Assembly: GCA_020047835.1 (NCBI GenBank)
Contig: JAIFNJ010000073.1
Span: 1-8,357 of the forward strand
Length of the DNA stretch: 8,357 nucleotides
Origin: Bacteroidota bacterium
GTDB lineage: Bacteria > Bacteroidota > Bacteroidia > Bacteroidales > SZUA-534
Reading direction: 5' to 3'
A model generated the notes under the pieces. That model was not told where the DNA came from and made no database searches. It worked only from the letters and a program-made list of their open reading frames with translations. Shown here piece after piece: positions 1 through 7,620 of this stretch. Both the position numbers and the translations under genes were made by a program. Position 1 is the first letter of the stretch, and each line of letters opens with the position of its first letter.

Positions 1-1
1 G

Positions 2-1768
2 AATGGAGATGGATCAGCAACCAATGCCCACAAAATAATTGAAGAAATTTACGAACACTCAGGGCAGCAACTACCTGTCGAAAAATCAACTACCATTGGT
101 TATGCCTCGCTTCGCTTTTTTGATTTGGCTGATGAAGAATTATCGTACCAGGAAAAAAGCCTGGCACAATTAATCACCCTTTTGGAGCAATTATTCGAAA
201 AAGGATACCAGCCAAAAGACATTGCCATACTCATCCGCCGGAATTACGAAGGTGCGTTGGTTGCAAAAACTTTAATGGATTACCGGATTAAACATCCTGA
301 AACAGAACACTTTTTCTCGTTTGTTTCCAACGATTCGGTATTTCTAAAATCCTCATCAACCATAAATTATTTGGTTTCTGCCTTGCATTATATTGCCGAT
401 CCTTCCAATCAAATAAATAACGCTCAATTGCTTCATTTTTATTGGATGCAAACCTTGTCGCCATCGGAATGTGCCCAAAGAATGGCTGAAATTAATTTTT
501 CAGATAAAGAAACATTCGAATCTTTTTTACCCAACGGATTTGTTCAAAAATTAGAATTATTGAAGCAGCTTCCTATTGCCGAAATAACCAACCAGCTGCT
601 CTATATTTTAATTTACAGCAGTCCAACTTTCAATATGGCAAAGCACGCTGCTTTCATTCATACATTTCAGGATGTGGTGCTGAAATACACTAAAAATTAT
701 GGAGTTGATGTTCAAGGTTTTATTGAATGGTGGCAAGAGTCGGCCAATGAAACAACCGTGAGCTTATCAGAAGAGCAAAACGCCATCCGCATCCTTACCA
801 TACATAAATCGAAAGGGTTGGAATATAAGGCTGTTATCGTTCCTTTTGCCGATTGGAAACTCGACCAGCAATCGAAAATTATTTGGTGCCAAACCGACCA
901 GGAGCCGTTCAGTCAGTTTAATTTGGTGCCGCTTACTTACTCCAAAAAGTTAAATAAAACCAGCTACAAATCATTTTACAAGGATGAAAATATCCATGCC
1001 ATGATAGATAGTTTGAATTTACTTTATGTTGCTTTTACCCGAGCCGAACAGGCACTTTTTATTATGGCTCCAAAGCCAAAAAAAACAGGTGAACCAAAAG
1101 ATATTGGAGGCCTGCTTTTTTCACTGGTTGAAAGTGTTACAACCGATGAAATTTCAGATTTTACATGGGATGAATCGAATCTACTTTTTGAAACAGGAAT
1201 ACTGGAGCAACAAACGGTGCCTTGGGAACCTTCCATTGAAGAAAATTGGAAGGTTATTCAGCGCAATGAAAAGGTAAACTTGCAACTGAAACTATCAAGC
1301 AATGAGTTTCTACTTCCCGAAATGGAAGATACCTTAAGCTTTGCTAATCGGGGAAAAGTGTATCATGCATTGCTTGAAGGCATTAGAGTTCCGGGTGATC
1401 TAACCAAAGCACTTTCAAAAATGGTGGGTACAGGTTTATTAACTGATGCCGAATCAAAAACATTTGAAGACCGGTTGAATCATTTATTCTTAAACCCTAT
1501 TATTGCTGATTGGTTTAATGGCCAAGGATTAATTCTGAATGAATCCTCCTTTTTACTTCCCGATGGCACCGTTAATCGTCCGGATAGGGTTATACTGCGC
1601 GACAAGGAAGTAATTGTAATTGATTATAAATTTACAGCCCAACAGCACCAAGACCATGAAATACAAATGCGTCATTACATGCAATCCTTAGCTTTGCTTG
1701 AGAATAAAAAGGTAAAGGGTTTTCTTTGGTATGTGTTGCTTGAACAAATTACTGAAGTTGCTTTTTAA
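2..1768 (+). CDS. RecB/AddA-like UvrD-family helicase fused to PD-(D/E)XK nuclease (3' part; 5' end outside window)
   Basis: This is the C-terminal part of an ATP-dependent helicase-nuclease that would process double-strand DNA ends for recombination, like AddA or RecB. The frame is open from base 2, giving 588 visible residues. A TTG at 125 is therefore an internal Leu, not a start. Seen in the sequence, in window residues: a motif IV-like DIAILIRRN (73-81), superfamily-1 motif V with ILTIHKSKGLEY (about 264-275), and motif VI with LLYVAFTRAEQAL (about 340-352). The RecB-type nuclease core follows: His455 in GKVYHALLEG, Asp528 in RPDRVI, Asp541 and Lys543 in IDYKF, and Gln555/Tyr559 in QMRHY. 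All expected nuclease residues are present, so it should be active. Walker A/B and motifs Ia-III must lie upstream. Bacteroidota relatives are usually about 1000-1100 residues, so roughly half is seen. An AddB-like nuclease partner might sit upstream, which is inference. AddA and RecB cannot be told apart from this portion. Confidence 0.87.
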   Translation, partial: NGDGSATNAHKIIEEIYEHSGQQLPVEKSTTIGYASLRFFDLADEELSYQEKSLAQLITLLEQLFEKGYQPKDIAILIRRNYEGALVAKTLMDYRIKHPETEHFFSFVSNDSVFLKSSSTINYLVSALHYIADPSNQINNAQLLHFYWMQTLSPSECAQRMAEINFSDKETFESFLPNGFVQKLELLKQLPIAEITNQLLYILIYSSPTFNMAKHAAFIHTFQDVVLKYTKNYGVDVQGFIEWWQESANETTVSLSEEQNAIRILTIHKSKGLEYKAVIVPFADWKLDQQSKIIWCQTDQEPFSQFNLVPLTYSKKLNKTSYKSFYKDENIHAMIDSLNLLYVAFTRAEQALFIMAPKPKKTGEPKDIGGLLFSLVESVTTDEISDFTWDESNLLFETGILEQQTVPWEPSIEENWKVIQRNEKVNLQLKLSSNEFLLPEMEDTLSFANRGKVYHALLEGIRVPGDLTKALSKMVGTGLLTDAESKTFEDRLNHLFLNPIIADWFNGQGLILNESSFLLPDGTVNRPDRVILRDKEVIVIDYKFTAQQHQDHEIQMRHYMQSLALLENKKVKGFLWYVLLEQITEVAF

Positions 1769-1840
1769 ACTTAGAATCTAATTAACTTCTTATTTAACAG
1801 TACCAGGATGCAATAATCCGTGCTATCCAAAAACCGAAAA

Positions 1841-1870
1841 TTTGATTCAGATTTATTTTTAATATATTTT
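1841..1870 (+). promoter_or_regulatory. Candidate Bacteroidota-type promoter (distal) for the sensor gene
   Basis: TTTG at 1841-1844 is followed after 18 bases by TATATTTT at 1863-1870. This matches the Bacteroidota pattern of a -33 TTG and a -7 TAnnTTTG box at all defined positions except the last G. Use of this site would give a 5' leader of about 200 bases. In DNA this AT-rich such matches arise by chance, so support is weak. Confidence 0.25.
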
Positions 1871-1948
1871 TACTCTGATAAAATTACTTACCTGTCAAAA
1901 AAAACTTTCTCTTTTTCCATTATTCTGCATTCAAAGCATATTTTGATT

Positions 1949-1977
1949 TTGACTCTTTAATTTTTATACTAATTTTA
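1949..1977 (+). promoter_or_regulatory. Candidate Bacteroidota-type promoter (proximal) for the sensor gene
   Basis: TTG at 1949-1951 is followed after 18 bases by TAATTTTA at 1970-1977, one base away from TAnnTTTG. A sigma70-like reading is also possible: TTGATT at 1943-1948, 16 bases, then TATACT at 1965-1970. It lies about 100 bases before the sensor ATG. It is an alternative to the distal candidate, and neither can be preferred from sequence alone. Confidence 0.28.
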
Positions 1978-2078
1978 TCCCTTAGTTTTCAAAAAGGGTA
2001 TTTTTTAAACAGCAAAATTCATTTACAACTAATTTATAATAATCGTTGATTGTTATTCATTCTACTACATTTACTACT

Positions 2079-5000
2079 ATGAAATTCGCAAAAAAATTAC
2101 AGGCAAGAGTACTATTCCTGGTCCTCACATCCATTTTAATCGTTTTTTTAATTCTTGGCTTATTTATAGGCTACCGAAACCACCAATTTGCTATTGATAA
2201 AGCAAAGGAATACACCCAGCTTATGGCCGATAAAAATGCCAAGCAAGTGGAGGCCATATTAAACGTCTATATTGGAAATGCTGCAACTACCTCCAATTTA
2301 GTAGGCGTGCAAATGAACGACAAACTACTAAGTCAAAAGAACATTGCTGACTTATTGACAACCCAAATTAAAACCAATTCAGAAATTAATTCAGCGTGGC
2401 TTACTATTAATTCAAACTTACTGGAACAGGACAACCACAATTCCCGCTTAGTTGTTTTCCGTGCCGATACTCAAAATAAAAATCAGGTTTCTGAAAATAC
2501 CGAAGCAGCTATTGCCTATTCCTTTTCTAGTGTAACGTTGTCAGAACCTTATAAAATTGGAAGTCAATTAATGGCTGATATTGTTTCTCCCATATTTTCA
2601 AATGGCAGCTTGAAAGGGTATTATGGCATAACAATAAATTTAAGCTTATTTGCCGATTTTATCAAAAAATCCTCAATTGTTGAAGGTGGCTTCATTACAG
2701 TATTATCAAGCAATAGCGTATTTGTTGCTCATTCAAATCCTTCCTTTTTAGGAAAAAAGTTTTCAGATAATTTTCCAAATGAAGAAACAGAATGGACCGT
2801 TGAAAATAAAGTGGAAAAGGGTCAAAGCTTTTCAATACAAACTGATTTTCAGCGAAAATCGTATTATTCTTACTTTGTACCCATTCAGCTTACCAACGCT
2901 GCTACACCATGGTCCCTTGAGGTAACCGTTCCCATGCACAAAATGCTGGAATCATCAAAAATGGTTATCCGAAATTCAATTCTGGTTGCTTTACTCGGGT
3001 TACTATTTTTAATCCTTATTATTTGGCTTATTACCAAAAGTTTGGTTGGTTCTATTTCAGAAGTTACCCGAATTTTAGAACTTCTTTCAAGGGGAAATAC
3101 CCGCGATGTAAAGGCGCTCCATTTAAAAGCAGTGGACGAATTACAGCAAATGAGCGATTCGTTGAATAAAGTGGTTGATGGTTTGCGTTTGACCGAAAGT
3201 TTTGCCCTAGGCATAGGTAAAGGAAATCTTCAGGAAAAATATGAATTGCTGAGTACTGAAGATCAGTTAGGTGAGGCCTTATTAAATATGCGAGAGAGCC
3301 TAAAACATAGCTTGGAGGAAGAGGAACATCGCAAGGAAGAAGAAGATATTAGAAACTGGGCTACGCATGGGATTGCTATGTTCGGCGATATATTAAGGCA
3401 AGATTCCAATCAAATGAAAAAGTTGGGATACAATATAACAACCAATTTGGTAAATTATCTCGATGTCAATCAAGGAGCATTTTTTGTGATTAACGATGAA
3501 CACGATGATGATATTTATTATGAACTAGTTACGGCCATTGCCTACGAGCGCGATAAATTTATGCAAAAGGAAATCCGCATTGGGGAAGGATTGGTAGGCC
3601 GATGTATTTTTGAGCGTAAAACAATATTTTTAACTGAGGTTCCGAGCGACTATGCCAGCATTACTTCTGGCTTAGGAACAGCCAACCCAACTTGCATTTT
3701 AATAGTTCCTTGTATCTTAAACGACCAAGTGTATGGAGTAATTGAAATTGCTTCATTTAGAGTACTTAAGCCCCATGAAATTGCATTTGTTGAAAAATTG
3801 GGTGAAAGCATTGCCGCCACCATTTCGAATGTTAAGATTAATGAAAAAACCAATAAACTATTAAGAGCAAGCCAAAATCAAAGTGAAGAATTGGCTGCAC
3901 AAGAGGAAGAGTTGCGGCAGAATCTGGAAGAGATGGAAGCTACTCAGGAAGATTTGAAACGGCAGATGGAAACCAATGAACAAATGCGGGTAGCCATGCG
4001 TAAACATAACGCCCTGCTTGATGCATTAATGAATTCATTGCCCGACTACATATACTTTAAAGATAAAGAAAGCAAATTTATTCGGGTTAGCCTTTCCATG
4101 ATTGACCTGTTTGGGGCAAAAAGTGTTGATGAATTGATAGGAAAATCAGATTTCGATTTCCACAATGTAACCAACGCCCAGAAATATTACGACGATGAGC
4201 AAACAATAATCCGAAATAAGAAAGGGATTACCAACCAGTTGCAAAAAGAAACCATGGCCGACGGCACGGTCAAATGGATGAGTGTTACAAAATTACCTCT
4301 ATTAACTAATGAAGGAGATTGCATCGGTACTTTTGGAATTTCGAAAGATGTTTCGGAATATAAAAATTTGGAATTGGAAGCCAAACAAAAGAGCGATGAA
4401 GTAGAAAAAGCATTGGAAGTTATGAGGACTGCACAAGTTGACCTTAAGGCTCAAGAGGAACTAAACAACAAAATGCGTGAAAAAGAATTACGTCAAAATG
4501 CCCTCCTTGATGCATTGCTTAATTCACTGCCCGATTTCATTTACTTCAAAGATGAAGAGAGCCGCTTTATCAGGATTAGCAAATCACTCATTTCATTGTT
4601 TGGGGCAAAAACAGTGGACGACGTAGTTGGAAAGTCAGATTATGATTATCATACTCCTGAAAATGCTAAAAAATTCTACGAAGATGAAATGAAGATTATC
4701 AAGTCTAGAAAAGGCATTGTAGATCAATTACAACAAGAAATAATGCCCGACGGATCGTCGAAATGGGTAAGTGTTACCAAGCTGCCGTTGCTTACAAACA
4801 GTGGCGATTGTATTGGTACTTTTGGAATATCAAAAGATGTAACTGAATTAAAAATGCTTGAGATAGGAGCCCACAAACGGGAGGTTGAATTAAATGGCCT
4901 GCTTAATGCAGTTAAAGCCTCAACCTACATTGTTGAATACAATACCGAAGGAACTATATTGGAAGTGAATCAGGCTTTGCTTGATTTATTCAAAATGAAA

Positions 5001-5243
5001 AAAGAGGATATCATTGGAACAAACCACAAACAAGGAATTGAAATGTCCAATGTCTCTGAAAAAGAATATAAATCATTTTGGAACGATTTACGCAAAGGTA
5101 TTACCCGGCGCGAAAAAACTAAAATAACCATTAACAATCAGAAAGTTTGGTTATCAGAAACTTATACTCCTATATTGGATGCTGATGGTAAAGTAGTTAG
5201 AGTACTTAAAATTGCTTTTGATATTACCGCATACATGAAATAG
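2079..5243 (+). CDS. Membrane multi-sensor protein: Cache-HAMP-GAF-coiled coil-PAS-PAS-PAS, no output domain
   Basis: A 1054-residue inner-membrane receptor. Seen: a basic N-terminus and membrane segment 1 (about 10-31), an extracytoplasmic region resembling a double Cache domain (about 35-290), and membrane segment 2 (about 296-320). Two HAMP-like helical stretches follow (about 321-375 and 376-412, the second with GIGKGNL and DQLGEALLNMR), then a GAF domain (about 427-589, with GEGLVGRC at 502-509). A Q/E-rich coiled coil (about 594-640) leads to PAS1 (644-762), PAS2 (807-925) and PAS3 (about 934-1054). PAS1 and PAS2 are near-copies. PAS3, with FW, KVWLSETYTPI and a terminal FDIT, resembles the PAS of Aer-like chemoreceptors. 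The protein ends there, with no kinase, GGDEF, phosphatase or chemoreceptor signalling domain. Signalling by contact with a partner is therefore inferred; the ligand is unknown. ATG 2079 is preferred over a TTG at 2046 because it puts a short basic segment before the membrane helix. alkD follows after 6 bases. Confidence 0.88.
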   Translation: MKFAKKLQARVLFLVLTSILIVFLILGLFIGYRNHQFAIDKAKEYTQLMADKNAKQVEAILNVYIGNAATTSNLVGVQMNDKLLSQKNIADLLTTQIKTNSEINSAWLTINSNLLEQDNHNSRLVVFRADTQNKNQVSENTEAAIAYSFSSVTLSEPYKIGSQLMADIVSPIFSNGSLKGYYGITINLSLFADFIKKSSIVEGGFITVLSSNSVFVAHSNPSFLGKKFSDNFPNEETEWTVENKVEKGQSFSIQTDFQRKSYYSYFVPIQLTNAATPWSLEVTVPMHKMLESSKMVIRNSILVALLGLLFLILIIWLITKSLVGSISEVTRILELLSRGNTRDVKALHLKAVDELQQMSDSLNKVVDGLRLTESFALGIGKGNLQEKYELLSTEDQLGEALLNMRESLKHSLEEEEHRKEEEDIRNWATHGIAMFGDILRQDSNQMKKLGYNITTNLVNYLDVNQGAFFVINDEHDDDIYYELVTAIAYERDKFMQKEIRIGEGLVGRCIFERKTIFLTEVPSDYASITSGLGTANPTCILIVPCILNDQVYGVIEIASFRVLKPHEIAFVEKLGESIAATISNVKINEKTNKLLRASQNQSEELAAQEEELRQNLEEMEATQEDLKRQMETNEQMRVAMRKHNALLDALMNSLPDYIYFKDKESKFIRVSLSMIDLFGAKSVDELIGKSDFDFHNVTNAQKYYDDEQTIIRNKKGITNQLQKETMADGTVKWMSVTKLPLLTNEGDCIGTFGISKDVSEYKNLELEAKQKSDEVEKALEVMRTAQVDLKAQEELNNKMREKELRQNALLDALLNSLPDFIYFKDEESRFIRISKSLISLFGAKTVDDVVGKSDYDYHTPENAKKFYEDEMKIIKSRKGIVDQLQQEIMPDGSSKWVSVTKLPLLTNSGDCIGTFGISKDVTELKMLEIGAHKREVELNGLLNAVKASTYIVEYNTEGTILEVNQALLDLFKMKKEDIIGTNHKQGIEMSNVSEKEYKSFWNDLRKGITRREKTKITINNQKVWLSETYTPILDADGKVVRVLKIAFDITAYMK
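4008..4853 (+). repeat. In-frame tandem duplication of the PAS-coding unit within the sensor gene
   Basis: Bases 4008-4364 and 4497-4853 each encode 119 residues that align without gaps. I count 83 identical residues by hand (about 70%). Both copies begin NALLDAL and contain the shared blocks SVTKLPLLTN and GDCIGTFGISKDV. The similarity reaches about 23 residues upstream of each copy into the helical linker (TQEDLK versus AQVDLK, in register). The repeat unit is thus linker plus PAS, with a period of 489 bases (163 codons). Many codons for identical residues differ at the third base, so the duplication is not recent. Confidence 0.85.
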
Positions 5244-5249
5244 TAACTG

Positions 5250-5957
5250 ATGATTCTGTTCATCCGAAATGAAGTACTAAGCTATTCAAAAGCTGATAGC
5301 ATTGATAAAGACTTGAAGTTTTTTCAATGCTTTCCCGGTGGCTATGGAGAAGGAGACACCTTTGCTGGTGTTACAAATCCAGTAATACGGATGCTGGCTA
5401 AAAAACACAACAATGTTTCAATTAACGAAGCTTTTACCTTACTAACTGACCCAATTCACGAAATCCGCTTATTGGCGTTATTTATTCTGGTTCTAAAATA
5501 CAACAGTAAAAAGACGCAATCGGCTGAAAAGGAATTAATTGTAAAAAACTATTTGTCTCATTTGAAGTATATTAACAACTGGGACTTGGTTGATTCCTCG
5601 GCACATTTTATTCTTGGGCCATGGGCATTCAATAACCACTCATCTGTTTTGCATAAGTTGTCAAAAAGCCCCATATTATGGGAAAATAGAGTAGCCATGA
5701 TAGCCACTTTTTATCACATCCGGCAGCAAAGTTTTGACGTACCCTTACAAATAGCCTATAATTTATTGACTCATCCACACGATTTAATTCATAAGGCAGT
5801 AGGTTGGATGCTCCGCGAAATAGGAAACAGAAATCGTGAAACGGAATTAACTTTTCTAAAAAAACACTATAAAACCATGCCCCGAACTATGTTGCGCTAT
5901 GCTATTGAAAAATTTGAGGAACCATTGCGACAACAATTATTGAAAGGAACTTGGTAG
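5250..5957 (+). CDS. alkD: AlkD-type DNA alkylation repair glycosylase (HEAT-like repeats)
   Basis: A 235-residue cytosolic protein of the AlkD family, which removes N3- and N7-alkylated purines from DNA without base flipping. The family-typical blocks are present: GGYGEGDTF near residues 30-38, IHEIRLLAL (69-77), INNWDLVD (108-115), LWENR (143-147), HDLIHKAVGWMLRE (about 177-190) and MPRTMLRYAIEKF (210-222). The key positions known from Bacillus cereus AlkD (Trp109, Asp113, Arg148, Trp187) correspond to Trp111, Asp115, Arg147 and Trp186, so the active site looks complete. Length is normal for the family. ATG 5250 is the first Met in the frame and the next is residue 48, inside the fold, so the start is firm. 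It begins 6 bases after the sensor stop with no ribosome-binding sequence, which suggests co-transcription and perhaps translational coupling. No terminator-like hairpin with a T-run follows it. Confidence 0.92.
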   Translation: MILFIRNEVLSYSKADSIDKDLKFFQCFPGGYGEGDTFAGVTNPVIRMLAKKHNNVSINEAFTLLTDPIHEIRLLALFILVLKYNSKKTQSAEKELIVKNYLSHLKYINNWDLVDSSAHFILGPWAFNNHSSVLHKLSKSPILWENRVAMIATFYHIRQQSFDVPLQIAYNLLTHPHDLIHKAVGWMLREIGNRNRETELTFLKKHYKTMPRTMLRYAIEKFEEPLRQQLLKGTW

Positions 5958-6022
5958 CAGTCTGAATAAAAAGAATAACTGATAAAAGCAATTTTGAAGA
6001 ATTAGTGCTTGCAGAATTTCCG

Positions 6023-6030
6023 TACCTTTA
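6023..6030 (+). promoter_or_regulatory. Candidate -7 box (TACCTTTA) upstream of the M28 peptidase gene
   Basis: TACCTTTA matches the Bacteroidota -7 consensus TAnnTTTG except for the last base. The nearest TTG motifs are poorly spaced: 11 bases upstream (6009-6011) and 26 bases upstream (5994-5996), against the usual 17-23. It lies 69 bases before the ATG in the 142-base gap, where nothing else is recognisable. It would allow the peptidase gene its own transcript, but the poor -33 partner keeps this tentative. Confidence 0.28.
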
Positions 6031-6099
6031 AATTGATAAACAAAGTACCTAAATGCTTGTTTTGGCTTATTAAAACGGATACACATTAGTGATTAAGTT

Positions 6100-7620
6100 A
6101 TGGGAATACGATTTGGACTGTTTTTGGCTACATTTTTTGCAATAAGCTTTGTAAAATCTCAACAATTAGTACCATCAATTGACAGCTTACGCCATCATAT
6201 TTACTATTTGGCCAGTGATGAACTTAAAGGAAGAAAAACAGGTGAAGAAGGTGGAAAATTAGCGGCAGACTATATTAAAAATCGATTCCAAACTTATGGT
6301 TTAGAACCCATATCAGGAAATTCTTATTCTTATCCTTACCAATTAATGCGTACCCATAAAGATTATGCGGTAGTAACCTATAAGGAAAATATACTGTTTT
6401 GGCCCTGGCATTTATACATGGTATCGAACTACAAACAGAACGATACACTTTTTAATAAATTAGTTTTTGCCGGGTACGGTTCTGATGCGGAATTAGAGCA
6501 GCTTCAATTGAATGGTAAAGCCATAGCATTTATTGCTGATCAGCCACAGGAAGCCTATCAGGTTATTCAAAATATTCAAAATAAATATAGTATAATCACA
6601 TTTTTCGTGCTTTTTACAAAAAAAAACGTCCGGGTTGATAATGCATGGAGCATTGATTATAAAATGTATGATTACATGTTACCTTCTGATTTTGAAAAGC
6701 TTAAATCGATTAAGATTACCGAACCATGGGCTTCACCTCCATCCGGAGATTCGTTGAATATTTTTTATTGTTTCCCCAATGTAATGCGCAATGTTTTTGA
6801 TAAAACTGATGCAGAATTGGAAACATTAGCAAAGGATAACAAAAATCAAAAAGGTCAACTATTACCCGCTTTCCCTGAACCCGAAATAGAAATTTTTATT
6901 AGCTATTCCGATTCATTAGATATTGCAGCCGTTGAAAATGTAGGTGGTTTTATAAAAGGAAAAGATACCACACAGACAATAATCCTTTCAGCTCACTACG
7001 ACCATTTAGGTGAAGATTACGGTCAGTTATATCATGGAGCTGATGATAATGCATCTGGCACAGCAGCACTCCTTGAAAATGCCCGACTTATTGCTTTGGA
7101 TGCTCAGCAGGGAAGAATACCGGAACGAAATATTTTATTTCTGGCATTTTCAGGCGAAGAAATGGGATTACTGGGTTCTAAGGCGTTTGTAAGTCAACCT
7201 CCTTTTCCATTAAATCAGGTGGTTTTGAACATTAATATGGATATGATTGGCCGTTGGGATGAACAACACGAAATGAACAAAAACTTTGTTTATTTATTAA
7301 CAGCCGGACACCAAAGCCGCAAGTATTTTAAACTTGGCAAACACGGACTTAACCTCCCATCAGGATTCACCGTTTCTAAAAACCCGGGATTTAATGAAAA
7401 ATTAACGTTTAAATACGGTTCCGATCATTATAGTTTTTTATCGAATAAAGTACCCATCGCTATTTTCTTTACCGGACTACATTATGACTATCATACATCC
7501 AGCGATATAGCTGAAAAAATAAACTATCCGAATCTGACTATAATTACCGGTCTGGTTTATCAATACATTACTAAGGTTTCAAACAATAAAACTAGCTATC
7601 CATTGCCTAGCCATAAATGA
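6100..7620 (+). CDS. Secreted M28-family zinc aminopeptidase
   Basis: A 506-residue metallopeptidase that probably trims peptides in the periplasm or outside the cell. An N-terminal signal peptide (about 1-20, likely cut after VKS before QQ) has no lipobox Cys. Next comes the usual leader helix region with YLASDELKGRKTGEEGG (about 36-52) and a divergent region (about 110-280). There FAGYG (123-127) and LNGKAIAFI resemble a shortened protease-associated (PA) insert. The catalytic domain starts near 278 and has the full M28 two-zinc set: His299 and Asp301 in AHYDHLG, bridging Asp315 in GADDNASG, catalytic base Glu353 and ligand Glu354 in SGEEMGLLGS, Asp381 in NMDMIG, and His465 in HYDYHTSSD. 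No secretion-type C-terminal sorting domain is seen. Substrate preference cannot be read from the sequence. ATG 6100 directly precedes the signal peptide. The gene ends 6 bases from the convergent sucB. It may share the alkD transcript or have its own promoter. Confidence 0.92.
   Translation: MGIRFGLFLATFFAISFVKSQQLVPSIDSLRHHIYYLASDELKGRKTGEEGGKLAADYIKNRFQTYGLEPISGNSYSYPYQLMRTHKDYAVVTYKENILFWPWHLYMVSNYKQNDTLFNKLVFAGYGSDAELEQLQLNGKAIAFIADQPQEAYQVIQNIQNKYSIITFFVLFTKKNVRVDNAWSIDYKMYDYMLPSDFEKLKSIKITEPWASPPSGDSLNIFYCFPNVMRNVFDKTDAELETLAKDNKNQKGQLLPAFPEPEIEIFISYSDSLDIAAVENVGGFIKGKDTTQTIILSAHYDHLGEDYGQLYHGADDNASGTAALLENARLIALDAQQGRIPERNILFLAFSGEEMGLLGSKAFVSQPPFPLNQVVLNINMDMIGRWDEQHEMNKNFVYLLTAGHQSRKYFKLGKHGLNLPSGFTVSKNPGFNEKLTFKYGSDHYSFLSNKVPIAIFFTGLHYDYHTSSDIAEKINYPNLTIITGLVYQYITKVSNNKTSYPLPSHK
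7581..7613 (-). terminator. Weak candidate terminator for sucB, inside the 3' end of the peptidase gene
   Basis: Reading leftward, a 6-bp stem including one G-T pair (TGGCTA at 7613-7608 with TAGCTA at 7598-7593) encloses a 9-base loop and is followed by GTTTTATTGTTT. It sits 14 bases past the sucB stop, which is where a terminator for that gene would be expected. The stem is short and the T-run is interrupted, so this is tentative. Confidence 0.27.

Larger units (their letters stand above)
1769..2078. other. 310-base AT-rich intergenic spacer
   Basis: No coding region, tRNA or recognisable structured RNA is visible here. The stretch is very A/T-rich with several A and T runs. It holds two weak promoter-like arrangements, listed separately, which probably serve the downstream sensor gene. 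No strong hairpin followed by a T-run is seen after the helicase-nuclease gene, so how that transcript ends is unclear. Directly upstream of the ATG at 2079 there is no Shine-Dalgarno sequence, as is usual in Bacteroidota. Confidence 0.6.

Noticed and set aside
125..127. TTG as a possible start of the helicase-nuclease gene
   Set aside because: The frame is open upstream to base 2 with family-like sequence, and the helicase lacks its N-terminal motifs, so the gene clearly begins outside the window.
1754..1789. Inverted repeats GAAGTT/AACTTC and TTAGA-A-TCTAA at the helicase-nuclease stop, as a terminator
   Set aside because: The outer stem is only 6 bp of AT-rich sequence across 24 bases, the inner one has a one-base loop, and no T-run follows.
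2046..2078. TTG start that would add eleven residues to the sensor
   Set aside because: The ATG at 2079 gives a standard short basic N-terminus directly before the first membrane helix; the extra residues show no family-like features.
2885..3214. Antisense open frame of 109 codons inside the sensor gene (similar ones at 3650-3853, 4187-4384 and 1024-1236)
   Set aside because: They lie opposite well-conserved coding sequence, have no recognisable domain, and are expected by chance in this composition.
5958..5981. CAGT/ACTG inverted repeat after alkD as a terminator
   Set aside because: Four base pairs with no T-run is not enough to support a terminator.
7010..7192. Overlapping 60-codon frame within the peptidase catalytic core
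   Set aside because: It is a shifted reading of the conserved zinc-binding region and shows no protein features of its own.
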